DNA of 64,000 nucleotides from positions 1-64,000 of the forward strand of contig CACXPX010000008.1 of assembly GCA_902769705.1 (NCBI GenBank), in the 5' to 3' direction. This document shows positions 27,867-35,930 of the stretch, piece by piece. Source of the DNA: an uncultured Prevotellaceae bacterium (lineage in GTDB: Bacteria; Bacteroidota; Bacteroidia; Bacteroidales; Bacteroidaceae). The translations under genes were made by a program, and so were the position numbers. Below the pieces are notes generated by a model. That model was given only the letters and a program-made list of their open reading frames with translations, was not told the DNA's origin and ran no database searches. How positions within the stretch are numbered: the first letter of the stretch is position 1; every line of letters begins with the position of its first letter.

Positions 27867-30800
27867 ATGATGAAAAAGGTGAATACTATTTATCATTTTC
27901 GGTCGTTGCGAGGCAGGTTCCTTGCAGCGATTCTAGCGCTCATCGCTTTCATGATGGGGGCTGCTCCTGCGATGGCACAGAATGTGAGCATCGATCTCGT
28001 TCACGGCAGTTTGTTGGCAGCCATGACAGACCAAGGCGAAACAGGTTCGTCACAAGGTTTCAAAGCCTTGTGGCGTCACGAACAGTTGGCATTGTCAATG
28101 ACAGGTACCGACCGAGATGGTCTTACGGCGACTGGTGAAATTTCGGAACCTTCTGCAGTTTTTGGTCAACGTAATGGTAAAATATTTATTTCGGGTGGCC
28201 GCCGACCATCATTCATTGTTGTTTCTCTCCCCAAGGGTTATCGTATCACAGGTTACACCTTGGTTTTAGCAAACGATTTGGTTGGTCAAGGCAATTCCAA
28301 TGTGGGTACTGGAAACTTCGCAAATATTAATAGTGGCAATGGTTTTGTAAGTCAAGTTGGTGAAACTGAAGCGACCATGCGTTTTTATGAAGTAAAGCCA
28401 TGGGAAACAGACGGAACGAACTCAGGAACCGAAGAAAATCGTGGTACATCTTACCCCGGTTACACCGATAATCAAGTCAGATATCTGGCACTTGGAACTG
28501 ACTATGATTATGTAAACAATAATCCTCAAAGTGGAGGAACAATTGGAACTGCCCAATCTGATATTTGGAGGACTGCTACTGCAGCTGATGGCGATACCGA
28601 CATCAACCCAAGTGATGCAGGCAAGAAATTCACCATCAGTCGTACTGCCACCCAAGATGAAAACACAAAAGAGTGGGATATGGGCAACCAGATCTATTTC
28701 AGACTTGTCAAAGACTACTATTACTATGGTCTGACCATCGAGTCGTTTGAGATTCGGTTTACAGCAGAGGGAACTTTCGAGGCGAATGTAAAACCGACAG
28801 AAGCATCCTCGACTGCTGTGAGTGTAGATTCCGCGGCCTTCAAAACCAACAAGATTGATATTGGTGAGATGACAAACAACACACAGCCAGGAACCAGCAA
28901 TACTCAATTTTCCTACGTATGGGGAAATGTAACGGATCTTGAAGCATTTAACTATATTTATCAGGATGATGCTTATGGTATGAATTCCGCTCTTGGTGGC
29001 AATGTGCCTAAAGAAGGTGTGGCTCAAACAAAGAATATTTATAAAGTTGATAATGGCGGTGGCAATTATTGGTACGGTCTGAAAAACGATATTTATTTTG
29101 TGGAACCACCCATACTGATAAAAAACAAAGCCGGCAACATGTGTCCAATTGGCTATCGTATTGTGGGAGCCAAAATTAATTATGCGTTAGGGAGTGAAGA
29201 TTATTATATACAACTCTACGATCGCACAGGCGCTAAAATTACGACAGCTGACGGATTGATTGAGGTTAACTCAAGTAATGCAACTGGAAGCAAAGATTTG
29301 GGTCTCTTGAACAACGATGCCATTAAGTTTGAGATCTTACGTAAAAACGCCGATGGTGAATTGATACCTTTTAGTCAGAATGGAATGGCCCTTATTACCG
29401 TCGACTTGTATCTACAGGCACTTAATCCGTATATCGACAAGATGGACATCGTCTGTCATGATAATAGAGATGTGCTGCAGCTGACACAGTCGTTCACGGC
29501 AGACAACTTCTCGGTAGCAGGTGACAGGTTCATCTTCTATGTTCCTGAAGATTATGGAAACGAGGATCTGACTTTCACCTTCTCTGGACTTTATAGTAAG
29601 TATGGTGACGAAACCTATTATGACCGAGGTGAAGGGTCCGCCCGTTACAGTTTTGTAAGATCAGACTATTTCATCCCTGTTGATGGAAATGGAAATAAGG
29701 GTCTGTATGACACCGCTTATGACCCTAACCATACTTACACCGACAAGGTTTCTACCTCCAATGCAGGTAAATACCGCTTCAAGTTTAACAATGCTGAAGA
29801 CTTGGCTAGACCTGATCAAACGTCGGGCAACCTCATAGAGTATCCTTTCTCTGTCAAGACGTATTTGAATACCGAGAACCCAGGTGATCCAACAGCCTAC
29901 TATCCAGTAGCAGCAAGCAGTGACAAAGGAGAGTTTATCGACTGTGTGCTGAATGCAAGTAAAAATGATCAAAAATCCGGCACCTATTATGTGTTTACCG
30001 CAGACGAAACCCGCTGGAACATTGCACCTACAGATGGTTGGCAGCACCGCTTCTATGCCTTCTATCGAATGGAGATTGAATTGAGAGCTAAGACCTTCAC
30101 TCCAAAGTTAGATTATACAAAGATTTACGATAAGACGTTCTACAATGACGGAACTGGAGACAAGGAAGACAGCATGTGGGGTCTAACACTTGATGTTGCT
30201 GATGAAGAAAATGGCCAGAAGGTAACGGGTTATTTGACTTATCAGGAAATCCTCGACCACATTCAGGGACGTGAAGGCGTTAAATTTACACAAGAAGAAA
30301 TCGATGCAGCTCAAGAAGGTGATCCTGCTTATGGGAAGACTACAAATGATTGGAAAATAACACCTATCACTAAAACTCTTAAGGACGACAATTCAACAGC
30401 ACCTGCAAGTATGAAGCAGATACTTTACGTGGATGGAACGCCACTTTATGCAATGCTCAACAGTAGTCAGAATTCTGTATATAAGAAGTTGGAGGACTTG
30501 CAGAAAGAATTGAACAAGAACTCGCTCGTCTTCTTACCAGAAAACACCACTTCGACTCTCGACAATGTGGCTTATGAAACATCGAGCACGGAGAGCACAA
30601 GTGAATTACAGGCTGGTGGGGATATTGTGCTGACCGACAAGATTCCGTTCTACACACCATACGACATTCAGGTGGATGCTGCCAATACAACCACTTACAC
30701 GCGTATGATTTCTGCAGAAGAAAACGGACAAGCAGACTATGCCACCATCATCGTACCATTCGCATTGACTGTAGACGACAATGGTATTCACACCAATCCT

Positions 30801-31583
30801 GACGGAAGCCAGTTCTCGGTCAACGTCATGTACAATGGTCAAGAAATGAAGCTTCAACCTGGAAGTGCGGTAGATCATGGTACGGCTTTCTTCAAGCCAT
30901 TGAAGAACGCAGGGTCGACAGTTGCCAATACTCCATACATGGTTAGCATTATGTCTAGAGGAACACTCAAAGATGGTGAAAACTTCGTTGTTGAACAGAA
31001 TGGTGCTAGTATTGCAGCAACACCTACAAATGGTGCAACTAATGAATTTGGTACAGGATGGATGCACAAAGGAAAGACTACTGCAAAAGCTACTTTTGAC
31101 GAAAAAGAATACAATTTCACCAATGTAGCTACTTTCTCGGGTGCCAAGTTCGACCGAAATCTTTCTGAAAACGTGTTCTACTTCGCAGCTGGCAAGTACT
31201 TGGATCTTCATACATTGGCAGCATCTGCTGGTCCATATCTCTATGTCTATCCATTCCGTAATGTGTTCACTTACCCGGATAATGGTGCCTGGGTTTCACG
31301 AGCTTCTGCAGCAAAAGCGATGAAGTGGTTCGACATTTCGTTCGATGAGCCTAATCACAGTAGCATCGTGACGGAGGTGGATAATATTGCTAACGCCGAT
31401 TTGATGGTCAAGGTAGGCAAGGGTGTAGTGACGCTTTCGGCAACTCGTTCACAGGATGTTAACATCAGCACGCTGAGCGGCATGAACATGAAGCGCGTAG
31501 CTCTTGATGCTGGCAACACCCAGAACATCGTCTTGCCTGCAGGTATCTACCTCATCAATAATGTGAAAGTAATTGTCAAATAA
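27867..31583 (+). CDS. Large secreted surface protein, unknown function, T9SS-like tail
   Basis: 1238 residues. The signal peptide (FLAAILALIAFMMGAAPAMA, cleaved before QNV) follows a charged N-region. The mature protein is rich in Asp, Asn, Thr and Tyr, with predicted beta-sandwich structure and no recognised catalytic motif. The last 60 residues (GKGVVTLSATRSQDVNISTL, then LPAGIYLINNVKVIVK) have the shape of a type IX secretion C-terminal sorting domain: beta-strand pairs ending in L-P-A-G-I-Y and a final Lys. This predicts export across the outer membrane and surface attachment, if the host has T9SS. It is followed after 21 bp by a 69-residue gene. Family unknown. Confidence 0.75.
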   Translation: MMKKVNTIYHFRSLRGRFLAAILALIAFMMGAAPAMAQNVSIDLVHGSLLAAMTDQGETGSSQGFKALWRHEQLALSMTGTDRDGLTATGEISEPSAVFGQRNGKIFISGGRRPSFIVVSLPKGYRITGYTLVLANDLVGQGNSNVGTGNFANINSGNGFVSQVGETEATMRFYEVKPWETDGTNSGTEENRGTSYPGYTDNQVRYLALGTDYDYVNNNPQSGGTIGTAQSDIWRTATAADGDTDINPSDAGKKFTISRTATQDENTKEWDMGNQIYFRLVKDYYYYGLTIESFEIRFTAEGTFEANVKPTEASSTAVSVDSAAFKTNKIDIGEMTNNTQPGTSNTQFSYVWGNVTDLEAFNYIYQDDAYGMNSALGGNVPKEGVAQTKNIYKVDNGGGNYWYGLKNDIYFVEPPILIKNKAGNMCPIGYRIVGAKINYALGSEDYYIQLYDRTGAKITTADGLIEVNSSNATGSKDLGLLNNDAIKFEILRKNADGELIPFSQNGMALITVDLYLQALNPYIDKMDIVCHDNRDVLQLTQSFTADNFSVAGDRFIFYVPEDYGNEDLTFTFSGLYSKYGDETYYDRGEGSARYSFVRSDYFIPVDGNGNKGLYDTAYDPNHTYTDKVSTSNAGKYRFKFNNAEDLARPDQTSGNLIEYPFSVKTYLNTENPGDPTAYYPVAASSDKGEFIDCVLNASKNDQKSGTYYVFTADETRWNIAPTDGWQHRFYAFYRMEIELRAKTFTPKLDYTKIYDKTFYNDGTGDKEDSMWGLTLDVADEENGQKVTGYLTYQEILDHIQGREGVKFTQEEIDAAQEGDPAYGKTTNDWKITPITKTLKDDNSTAPASMKQILYVDGTPLYAMLNSSQNSVYKKLEDLQKELNKNSLVFLPENTTSTLDNVAYETSSTESTSELQAGGDIVLTDKIPFYTPYDIQVDAANTTTYTRMISAEENGQADYATIIVPFALTVDDNGIHTNPDGSQFSVNVMYNGQEMKLQPGSAVDHGTAFFKPLKNAGSTVANTPYMVSIMSRGTLKDGENFVVEQNGASIAATPTNGATNEFGTGWMHKGKTTAKATFDEKEYNFTNVATFSGAKFDRNLSENVFYFAAGKYLDLHTLAASAGPYLYVYPFRNVFTYPDNGAWVSRASAAKAMKWFDISFDEPNHSSIVTEVDNIANADLMVKVGKGVVTLSATRSQDVNISTLSGMNMKRVALDAGNTQNIVLPAGIYLINNVKVIVK

Positions 31584-31604
31584 TAAAACAGGAGGAATCG
31601 ACTT

Positions 31605-31814
31605 ATGAAAAAAATGTATCAAAAGCCGCAAGCGGAAGTAGTAAAACTTCGCTGCAAGGATCAACTCCTGTATGGAGAGTTTGGCAACGAATCGAACCCC
31701 TATAACACCGCTGATGCCAAGGAAATGCAAATCCGCTTCGAAGAGGAGCAAGAGATGCATGAGGAACTGGGCAAAATCTTCAGCGAAGATAACTTGGTGA
31801 ATCCTTGGAAGTAG
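31605..31814 (+). CDS. Small acidic protein downstream of the surface protein
   Basis: 69 residues, starting MKKMYQKPQAEVVKLRCKDQ, then acidic with a run of Glu/Met (RFEEEQEMHEELGKIF). It has no signal peptide. Short proteins beginning M-K-K-x-Y-x-K-P-x-x-E-V are common in Prevotella and Bacteroides next to secreted protein genes, and some are proposed as peptide precursors. Here the single Cys (position 17) and the leader-like N-terminus would fit, but nothing proves processing. It is probably co-transcribed with the 1238-residue gene. Confidence 0.6.
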   Translation: MKKMYQKPQAEVVKLRCKDQLLYGEFGNESNPYNTADAKEMQIRFEEEQEMHEELGKIFSEDNLVNPWK

Positions 31815-31855
31815 ATTTGAAATCCATTCTCTAATCGCTTTGTAAGGCGAATATT

Positions 31856-31902
31856 GCAAGCCATTGCGGGCGGACACACAATACCGTCTGCAATGGCTTT
31901 GC
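31856..31902 (+). other. Long hairpin downstream of the surface-protein operon
   Basis: GCAAGCCATTGC with GGGCGG (31856-31873) pairs with CCGTCTGCAATGGCTTTGC (31884-31902). It is followed by eight A rather than T on the + strand, so it is not a standard intrinsic terminator. The remaining 31815-32115 is AT-rich and includes a TAACTTTG at 32054-32061, a likely -7 element for the next gene. Confidence 0.5.
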
Positions 31903-32115
31903 AAAAAAAATAGAAGGATTCATACTTCTATAAAATGCTTCTAGATTTGCAAAAAACATTCATTTAGTATTGAAAACCTAAAGAAATAGTATGTTTTAAA
32001 CACTAAAAACAAAAAAAATAAAAGGAAAAAGGAGATAATTCAAATGAATTTATTAACTTTGCAGCCGATATATCATTTTTATTGCAAAAAATAATTCAAA
32101 ATTTAATTAATTAAT

Positions 32116-32682
32116 ATGAAAAGATTCATTTGTTTGACTGTGGTGCTTTTGGCATGCGCCAGCATGACATTTGCACAAACGAAGGCCTCCAAGGATTTTC
32201 ATTTCAAGCCTTTCCTTGAATTGATGAACTTCCAGGCCAAAGGCGAGTCGCTCGACTACTACCACGACTACGCTAAGAATGCAAACCTCAGACTTATCTA
32301 TGACGTCACAGAAAAGTCTGAAATCTATTACGTATGGGCTGATGGCGTCACCTACAAGAAGGGCCACATGACCGAAAGCTACACGAAAGAAGGCAATGCA
32401 CCGCGTTGCTTGAACCTTGACCTTTGTGAAAATGGTAACGGGAAATACACTCCCATCACCATCACCCTCGTCTTCCCTGACAAACAGGCACAAAACCGCT
32501 TCCGCGCTGAAGGATTCAAAGCTGGTTGCAAGGAGAACAAAGAAATCTACAGCACAGACGTTGACCCCACTTGGAGCAATGTGTCAAGCATCAAGTATGC
32601 CAAGCATGCTGGAGCCAAGAGCTGGCGCTACATTTTCTTCTATGAGAAAGACGGAATGAACATGTGCACGTTCCTCTTCTAA
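32116..32682 (+). CDS. Small secreted protein of unknown function
   Basis: 188 residues with a signal peptide (MKRFICLTVVLLACASMTFA, cleaved before Q). The mature part is basic and rich in Tyr, Lys and aromatic residues (LDYYHDYAKNANLRLIYDV, YKKGHMTESYTKEG). Two Cys (CLNLDLC) are near the middle and a third in the last residues (MCTFLF). No family is recognised. It precedes the OmpA pair by 45 bp and has its own -7 element at 32054-32061. Confidence 0.65.
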   Translation: MKRFICLTVVLLACASMTFAQTKASKDFHFKPFLELMNFQAKGESLDYYHDYAKNANLRLIYDVTEKSEIYYVWADGVTYKKGHMTESYTKEGNAPRCLNLDLCENGNGKYTPITITLVFPDKQAQNRFRAEGFKAGCKENKEIYSTDVDPTWSNVSSIKYAKHAGAKSWRYIFFYEKDGMNMCTFLF

Positions 32683-32727
32683 TACATTATTATATATATA
32701 GGACAACTAAAAGATTATTCATTGAGT

Positions 32728-33888
32728 ATGATTCGTATGAAATACATAGCTGCCTTTGCAGCACTTTGGGCCATGACGACAACTGTGCAGGCCCAGAATA
32801 ACGATCAGACCGTCTATTGGCTCGATTCTTCTGAGACAGGAAAAGACGCACAAATCCTGCAGACATACGGCTTCTGGGACAACTGGTTCGGAGGCATTCA
32901 AATCGGTGGACTCTACAACTGGGGTAGCAACCAGAAAGAAGGTTCTTTCATCGACCACCTGCGCCCATCAGCTGCCCTCAACCTCGGTAAGTGGCTCTCT
33001 CCCTCTGTGGGATTGCGCACACAACTGATGTACAACAACAACCGTGGTATCACTAATCCTGCTTACAAGCCTTTCCACTTCCAGGCATTGGGTCTTTACG
33101 GAGATGGATTGTTCAACATCACCAACATGTGGGCTGGATATAAAGAGGACCGTTTCTTCAACCTCATTGGTTTCCTCGGTATTGGTGGTGAACAAACCTT
33201 CGGTTATAGCAAGCGCGACTGGAACCCCAACGACAGCCGTTTCAAGACCGACGCTCTCACTCTGCTTGGTTTCCGTGTAGGTATCCAGACACTTTTCCGT
33301 CTTAGTGAGAAAGTGGACCTGAGCCTTGAAGTTTCCAACAACTGGGTAGACGACGCTTACGACGGAGTGCTGACTCACAAGCGTTGGGATGGTCACGTGA
33401 ATGCATTCCTCGGCTTGAACTTCCACTTCAAGAACAAGACCGACGGTCTTTACAAGTTCGCATACGTACGCCGCGACCTCTCTGAGTTCAATGCTTTGAA
33501 CAACGAGCTCAACCGTCTGCGTGCTGAATTGGCAGAGGAACTCGCCAAGAAGAAGCCAGACGTGAACAGCAAGCAGGTGAATGTACTTGTTTCGTTCAGC
33601 GACAACGATTCCAACATCGACGAACTGCAGGAAGTCAACGTCTTCACTGCTGTTGAGGAAATGCGCAAACTCAACAACCAGGCCGACCTCTTCATCACCG
33701 TTCTTGGTGGAAAGACTGGCAACGAGAGCCTCTTCAACGAACGTGCTAACACCATCAAGCAATCGCTCATCAACGATTACCAGATTCCCGCTCAGCGCAT
33801 CCACATCGAAAAAGATGCTTCTGTGGTTGAGGCTTTGGACAAGGCCGTTACTCGCGTAATCGTATACATCAACGAAGGAAACAAATAA
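32728..33888 (+). CDS. OmpA-family outer-membrane protein (degenerate PG-binding domain)
   Basis: 386 residues from the ATG at 32728; the ATG at 32737 (MKYIAAFAALWAMTTTVQA) is an equally good start and gives the signal peptide. An N-terminal beta-barrel with alternating aromatic strands (GGLYNW, LGLYGDGLFNI, FNLIGFLGIGGEQTFGYS) is followed by a coiled linker (ELAEELAKKKPDV) and an OmpA-like C-terminal domain. That domain keeps LFNERANTIKQSL and VIVYINE. However, the usual D of the G-x-x-D peptidoglycan-binding loop is replaced (TVLGGKTGNESLF). The protein probably spans the outer membrane. A paralogue follows after 25 bp. Confidence 0.85.
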   Translation: MIRMKYIAAFAALWAMTTTVQAQNNDQTVYWLDSSETGKDAQILQTYGFWDNWFGGIQIGGLYNWGSNQKEGSFIDHLRPSAALNLGKWLSPSVGLRTQLMYNNNRGITNPAYKPFHFQALGLYGDGLFNITNMWAGYKEDRFFNLIGFLGIGGEQTFGYSKRDWNPNDSRFKTDALTLLGFRVGIQTLFRLSEKVDLSLEVSNNWVDDAYDGVLTHKRWDGHVNAFLGLNFHFKNKTDGLYKFAYVRRDLSEFNALNNELNRLRAELAEELAKKKPDVNSKQVNVLVSFSDNDSNIDELQEVNVFTAVEEMRKLNNQADLFITVLGGKTGNESLFNERANTIKQSLINDYQIPAQRIHIEKDASVVEALDKAVTRVIVYINEGNK

Positions 33889-33913
33889 TCACAAAGAGAA
33901 AGGAATATCTAAT

Positions 33914-35137
33914 ATGAACAAGATAAAGATTACGATGATGGCCCTCATGATGGCCATGCCGTTCGCTTCGTGGGCAAATCCTGCCGTACAAGAAGACAGC
34001 GTCACATCACTCAAACATTACACGTTCCTGGACAACATGTATATTGGTATCCATGTAGGTCCCACCAGCGGACTTGTGGAGAATATGCGCCCACGCGAAT
34101 ACTTCAAGCTCGGTGCTCACCACATCGGTGGTGGTGTATCGCTCGGTAAGTTCTTCTCGCCTGAGTTCGGTGTACGGGTTGCTGGTTACTACACAAAGAC
34201 CACTGGTGTAGCTAACAAGCAGTCAATCGAAAAAGCAAAAGTTGCCAATGGATATGATGGTGACGGATTCTACACTATCAAAAACATTAACGGCTACATT
34301 GATGCTCTGCCCAACTTGACAAACATCTTCAGCCAATATAAAGAAAGCCGCCGTCTCAACTTGCTCGGTATCTTTGGAGTAGGTTTCACACATAGCAATG
34401 GCTTTGACACTGATGAGTTTGGCAAATATGATGTTGATAATTACATTAAAGCTCTTGACACTAAGAAGCGTACTTTCTTCTCAGTAAGAGCCGGTCTCGG
34501 ACTTTGGTACAAACTCAACAATAGCCTCGACCTCACATTTGAGGCTTTGGTACACGCAACTGATGATGCATTTGATGGATTCCGTTACGATGACAAATAT
34601 GACGGATACACAACTGGTATGTTCGGTTTGAACTATCACTTCAAAGATCATTATGGCGACCGTCGCTTCAAGTACAGAAATGTGGGTGATGACCTCGGAC
34701 TGGGTGACCTCAACGATAAGATCAACCAAACACGTCGCGATCTTGAAGATGCCAAGAACCGTCGCGGAAAGATTCTGCAGCAGCGCATCCTCGACATGAC
34801 CGTGTCGTTCCCCATCGACAAGTACTTCATTTCCGACATCCAGAAGCGCAACGTAGAGGCTGTGGCCAACTACATCAAGTCTCATCCTGATATGAACGTT
34901 GTCATCTGTGGTTACGCTGACGTTGAGACCGCTTATCCCGCTTACAACATGCGACTCTCGAAGCGTCGTGTTACGTCAGTGTTCAACATGCTCGTCAACG
35001 AGTACGGTGTGAACCCCAACCGTCTGCGCATCGACTACAAGGGTGATACCCTCCAGCCGTACGATCGCAAGAACGAGTGGAACCGTGTTGTGGTCTTCGT
35101 CCTCGAGCCTGTCGAAGAAAAGACTACCATTAATTAA
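33914..35137 (+). CDS. OmpA-family outer-membrane protein
   Basis: 407 residues with a signal peptide (MALMMAMPFASWA, preceded by Lys). The beta-barrel half resembles its upstream neighbour. The C-terminal OmpA domain is intact: VVICGYADVETAYPAYNMRL, then SKRRVTSVFNML and NRVVVFVLE, with the Asp and Arg that grip diaminopimelate in peptidoglycan. It anchors the outer membrane to the cell wall. It is co-transcribed with the paralogue before it and ends at a strong terminator. Confidence 0.9.
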   Translation: MNKIKITMMALMMAMPFASWANPAVQEDSVTSLKHYTFLDNMYIGIHVGPTSGLVENMRPREYFKLGAHHIGGGVSLGKFFSPEFGVRVAGYYTKTTGVANKQSIEKAKVANGYDGDGFYTIKNINGYIDALPNLTNIFSQYKESRRLNLLGIFGVGFTHSNGFDTDEFGKYDVDNYIKALDTKKRTFFSVRAGLGLWYKLNNSLDLTFEALVHATDDAFDGFRYDDKYDGYTTGMFGLNYHFKDHYGDRRFKYRNVGDDLGLGDLNDKINQTRRDLEDAKNRRGKILQQRILDMTVSFPIDKYFISDIQKRNVEAVANYIKSHPDMNVVICGYADVETAYPAYNMRLSKRRVTSVFNMLVNEYGVNPNRLRIDYKGDTLQPYDRKNEWNRVVVFVLEPVEEKTTIN

Positions 35138-35162
35138 TAGAAGGAAACGAAAACAAATAAGA

Positions 35163-35200
35163 AATGACCGGCGCATCAAATTGCGTCGGTCATTTTGTTT
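35163..35200 (+). terminator. Intrinsic terminator after the OmpA pair
   Basis: AATGACCGGCGCA (35163-35175) pairs with TGCGTCGGTCATT (35182-35194) with one G-T pair and a 6-nt loop, followed by TTTGTTTT. Confidence 0.85.
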
Positions 35201-35306
35201 TATAAGAAAACATCAACTACAGACACCCACCTTCAGATGGACATCATTTTTAGCTATCTATTGCGTTAATGTTCGCAAATAGCTTTATTATCTCATAAGA
35301 TTTTTG

Positions 35307-35314
35307 TATTTTTG
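35307..35314 (+). promoter_or_regulatory. -7 element for the phosphopantetheinyl transferase gene
   Basis: TATTTTTG at 35307-35314 matches TAnnTTTG, with TTTA about 19 bp upstream as a weak -33 element. It is 25 bp before the ATG at 35339. Confidence 0.5.
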
Positions 35315-35338
35315 CGTTGCTAAACAATCTTTCTAGAC

Positions 35339-35899
35339 ATGATCTCCATTTACATTAACGAACATATCTATGACTTCGACTTAAATGAAGCCCTTCTTCA
35401 ACTATCCGACCAACGACGAGAAGAGGCACTCAAATACAAGCACGAGTTGGGGCAACGAACATGTACTGCAGCATACCTATTGCTTTGTCAAGGGCTTCGC
35501 GAATTATACGGCATCACAGAGAAGCCCATCTTTGAATATGGTCCACACGGAAAACCCTCTATCATCGGACATCCAGACATCCTCTTTAACCTGAGCCATT
35601 GCAAGGAAGCGGTTATTTGTGCCATCAGCAACCAACCTATTGGCGTTGATGTGGAAAGTGTGGAAAGATACAAAGAAAATGTGGCGCGACACGTGATGAA
35701 CGATCAGGAATTGAAGATGATAGCAGAAGCCGACCGTCCCGGTGTGATGTTCACCCGCCTTTGGACCATGAAGGAGGCTTTTGTAAAACGTTCAGGCAGC
35801 GGAATTATTGACGACATGAAACATGTGCTTGAGAACGCAACAGACCTTATCACAGTCGAAAGTCCCAACTTGCGCTATGTCTACTCCATAGCACCTTGA
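35339..35899 (+). CDS. 4'-phosphopantetheinyl transferase superfamily protein
   Basis: 186 residues. The two family motifs are clear: IGVDVESVERY and the later FTRLWTMKEAFVKRSGSG (W-T-x-K-E-A). These bind Mg and CoA. The enzyme transfers the pantetheine arm to an acyl or peptidyl carrier protein in the cytoplasm. The size fits the Sfp/HetI-like rather than the AcpS group. No carrier protein gene is next to it; it precedes a GH3 gene by 31 bp, which is probably coincidental. Confidence 0.88.
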   Translation: MISIYINEHIYDFDLNEALLQLSDQRREEALKYKHELGQRTCTAAYLLLCQGLRELYGITEKPIFEYGPHGKPSIIGHPDILFNLSHCKEAVICAISNQPIGVDVESVERYKENVARHVMNDQELKMIAEADRPGVMFTRLWTMKEAFVKRSGSGIIDDMKHVLENATDLITVESPNLRYVYSIAP

Positions 35900-35930
35900 A
35901 TTCTTTGACTATTAAGCAAACAAAACAAAT

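Noticed and set aside
31856-31902. Hairpin read as a standard intrinsic terminator
   Set aside because: It is followed by eight A on the coding strand, so the U-tract is missing.
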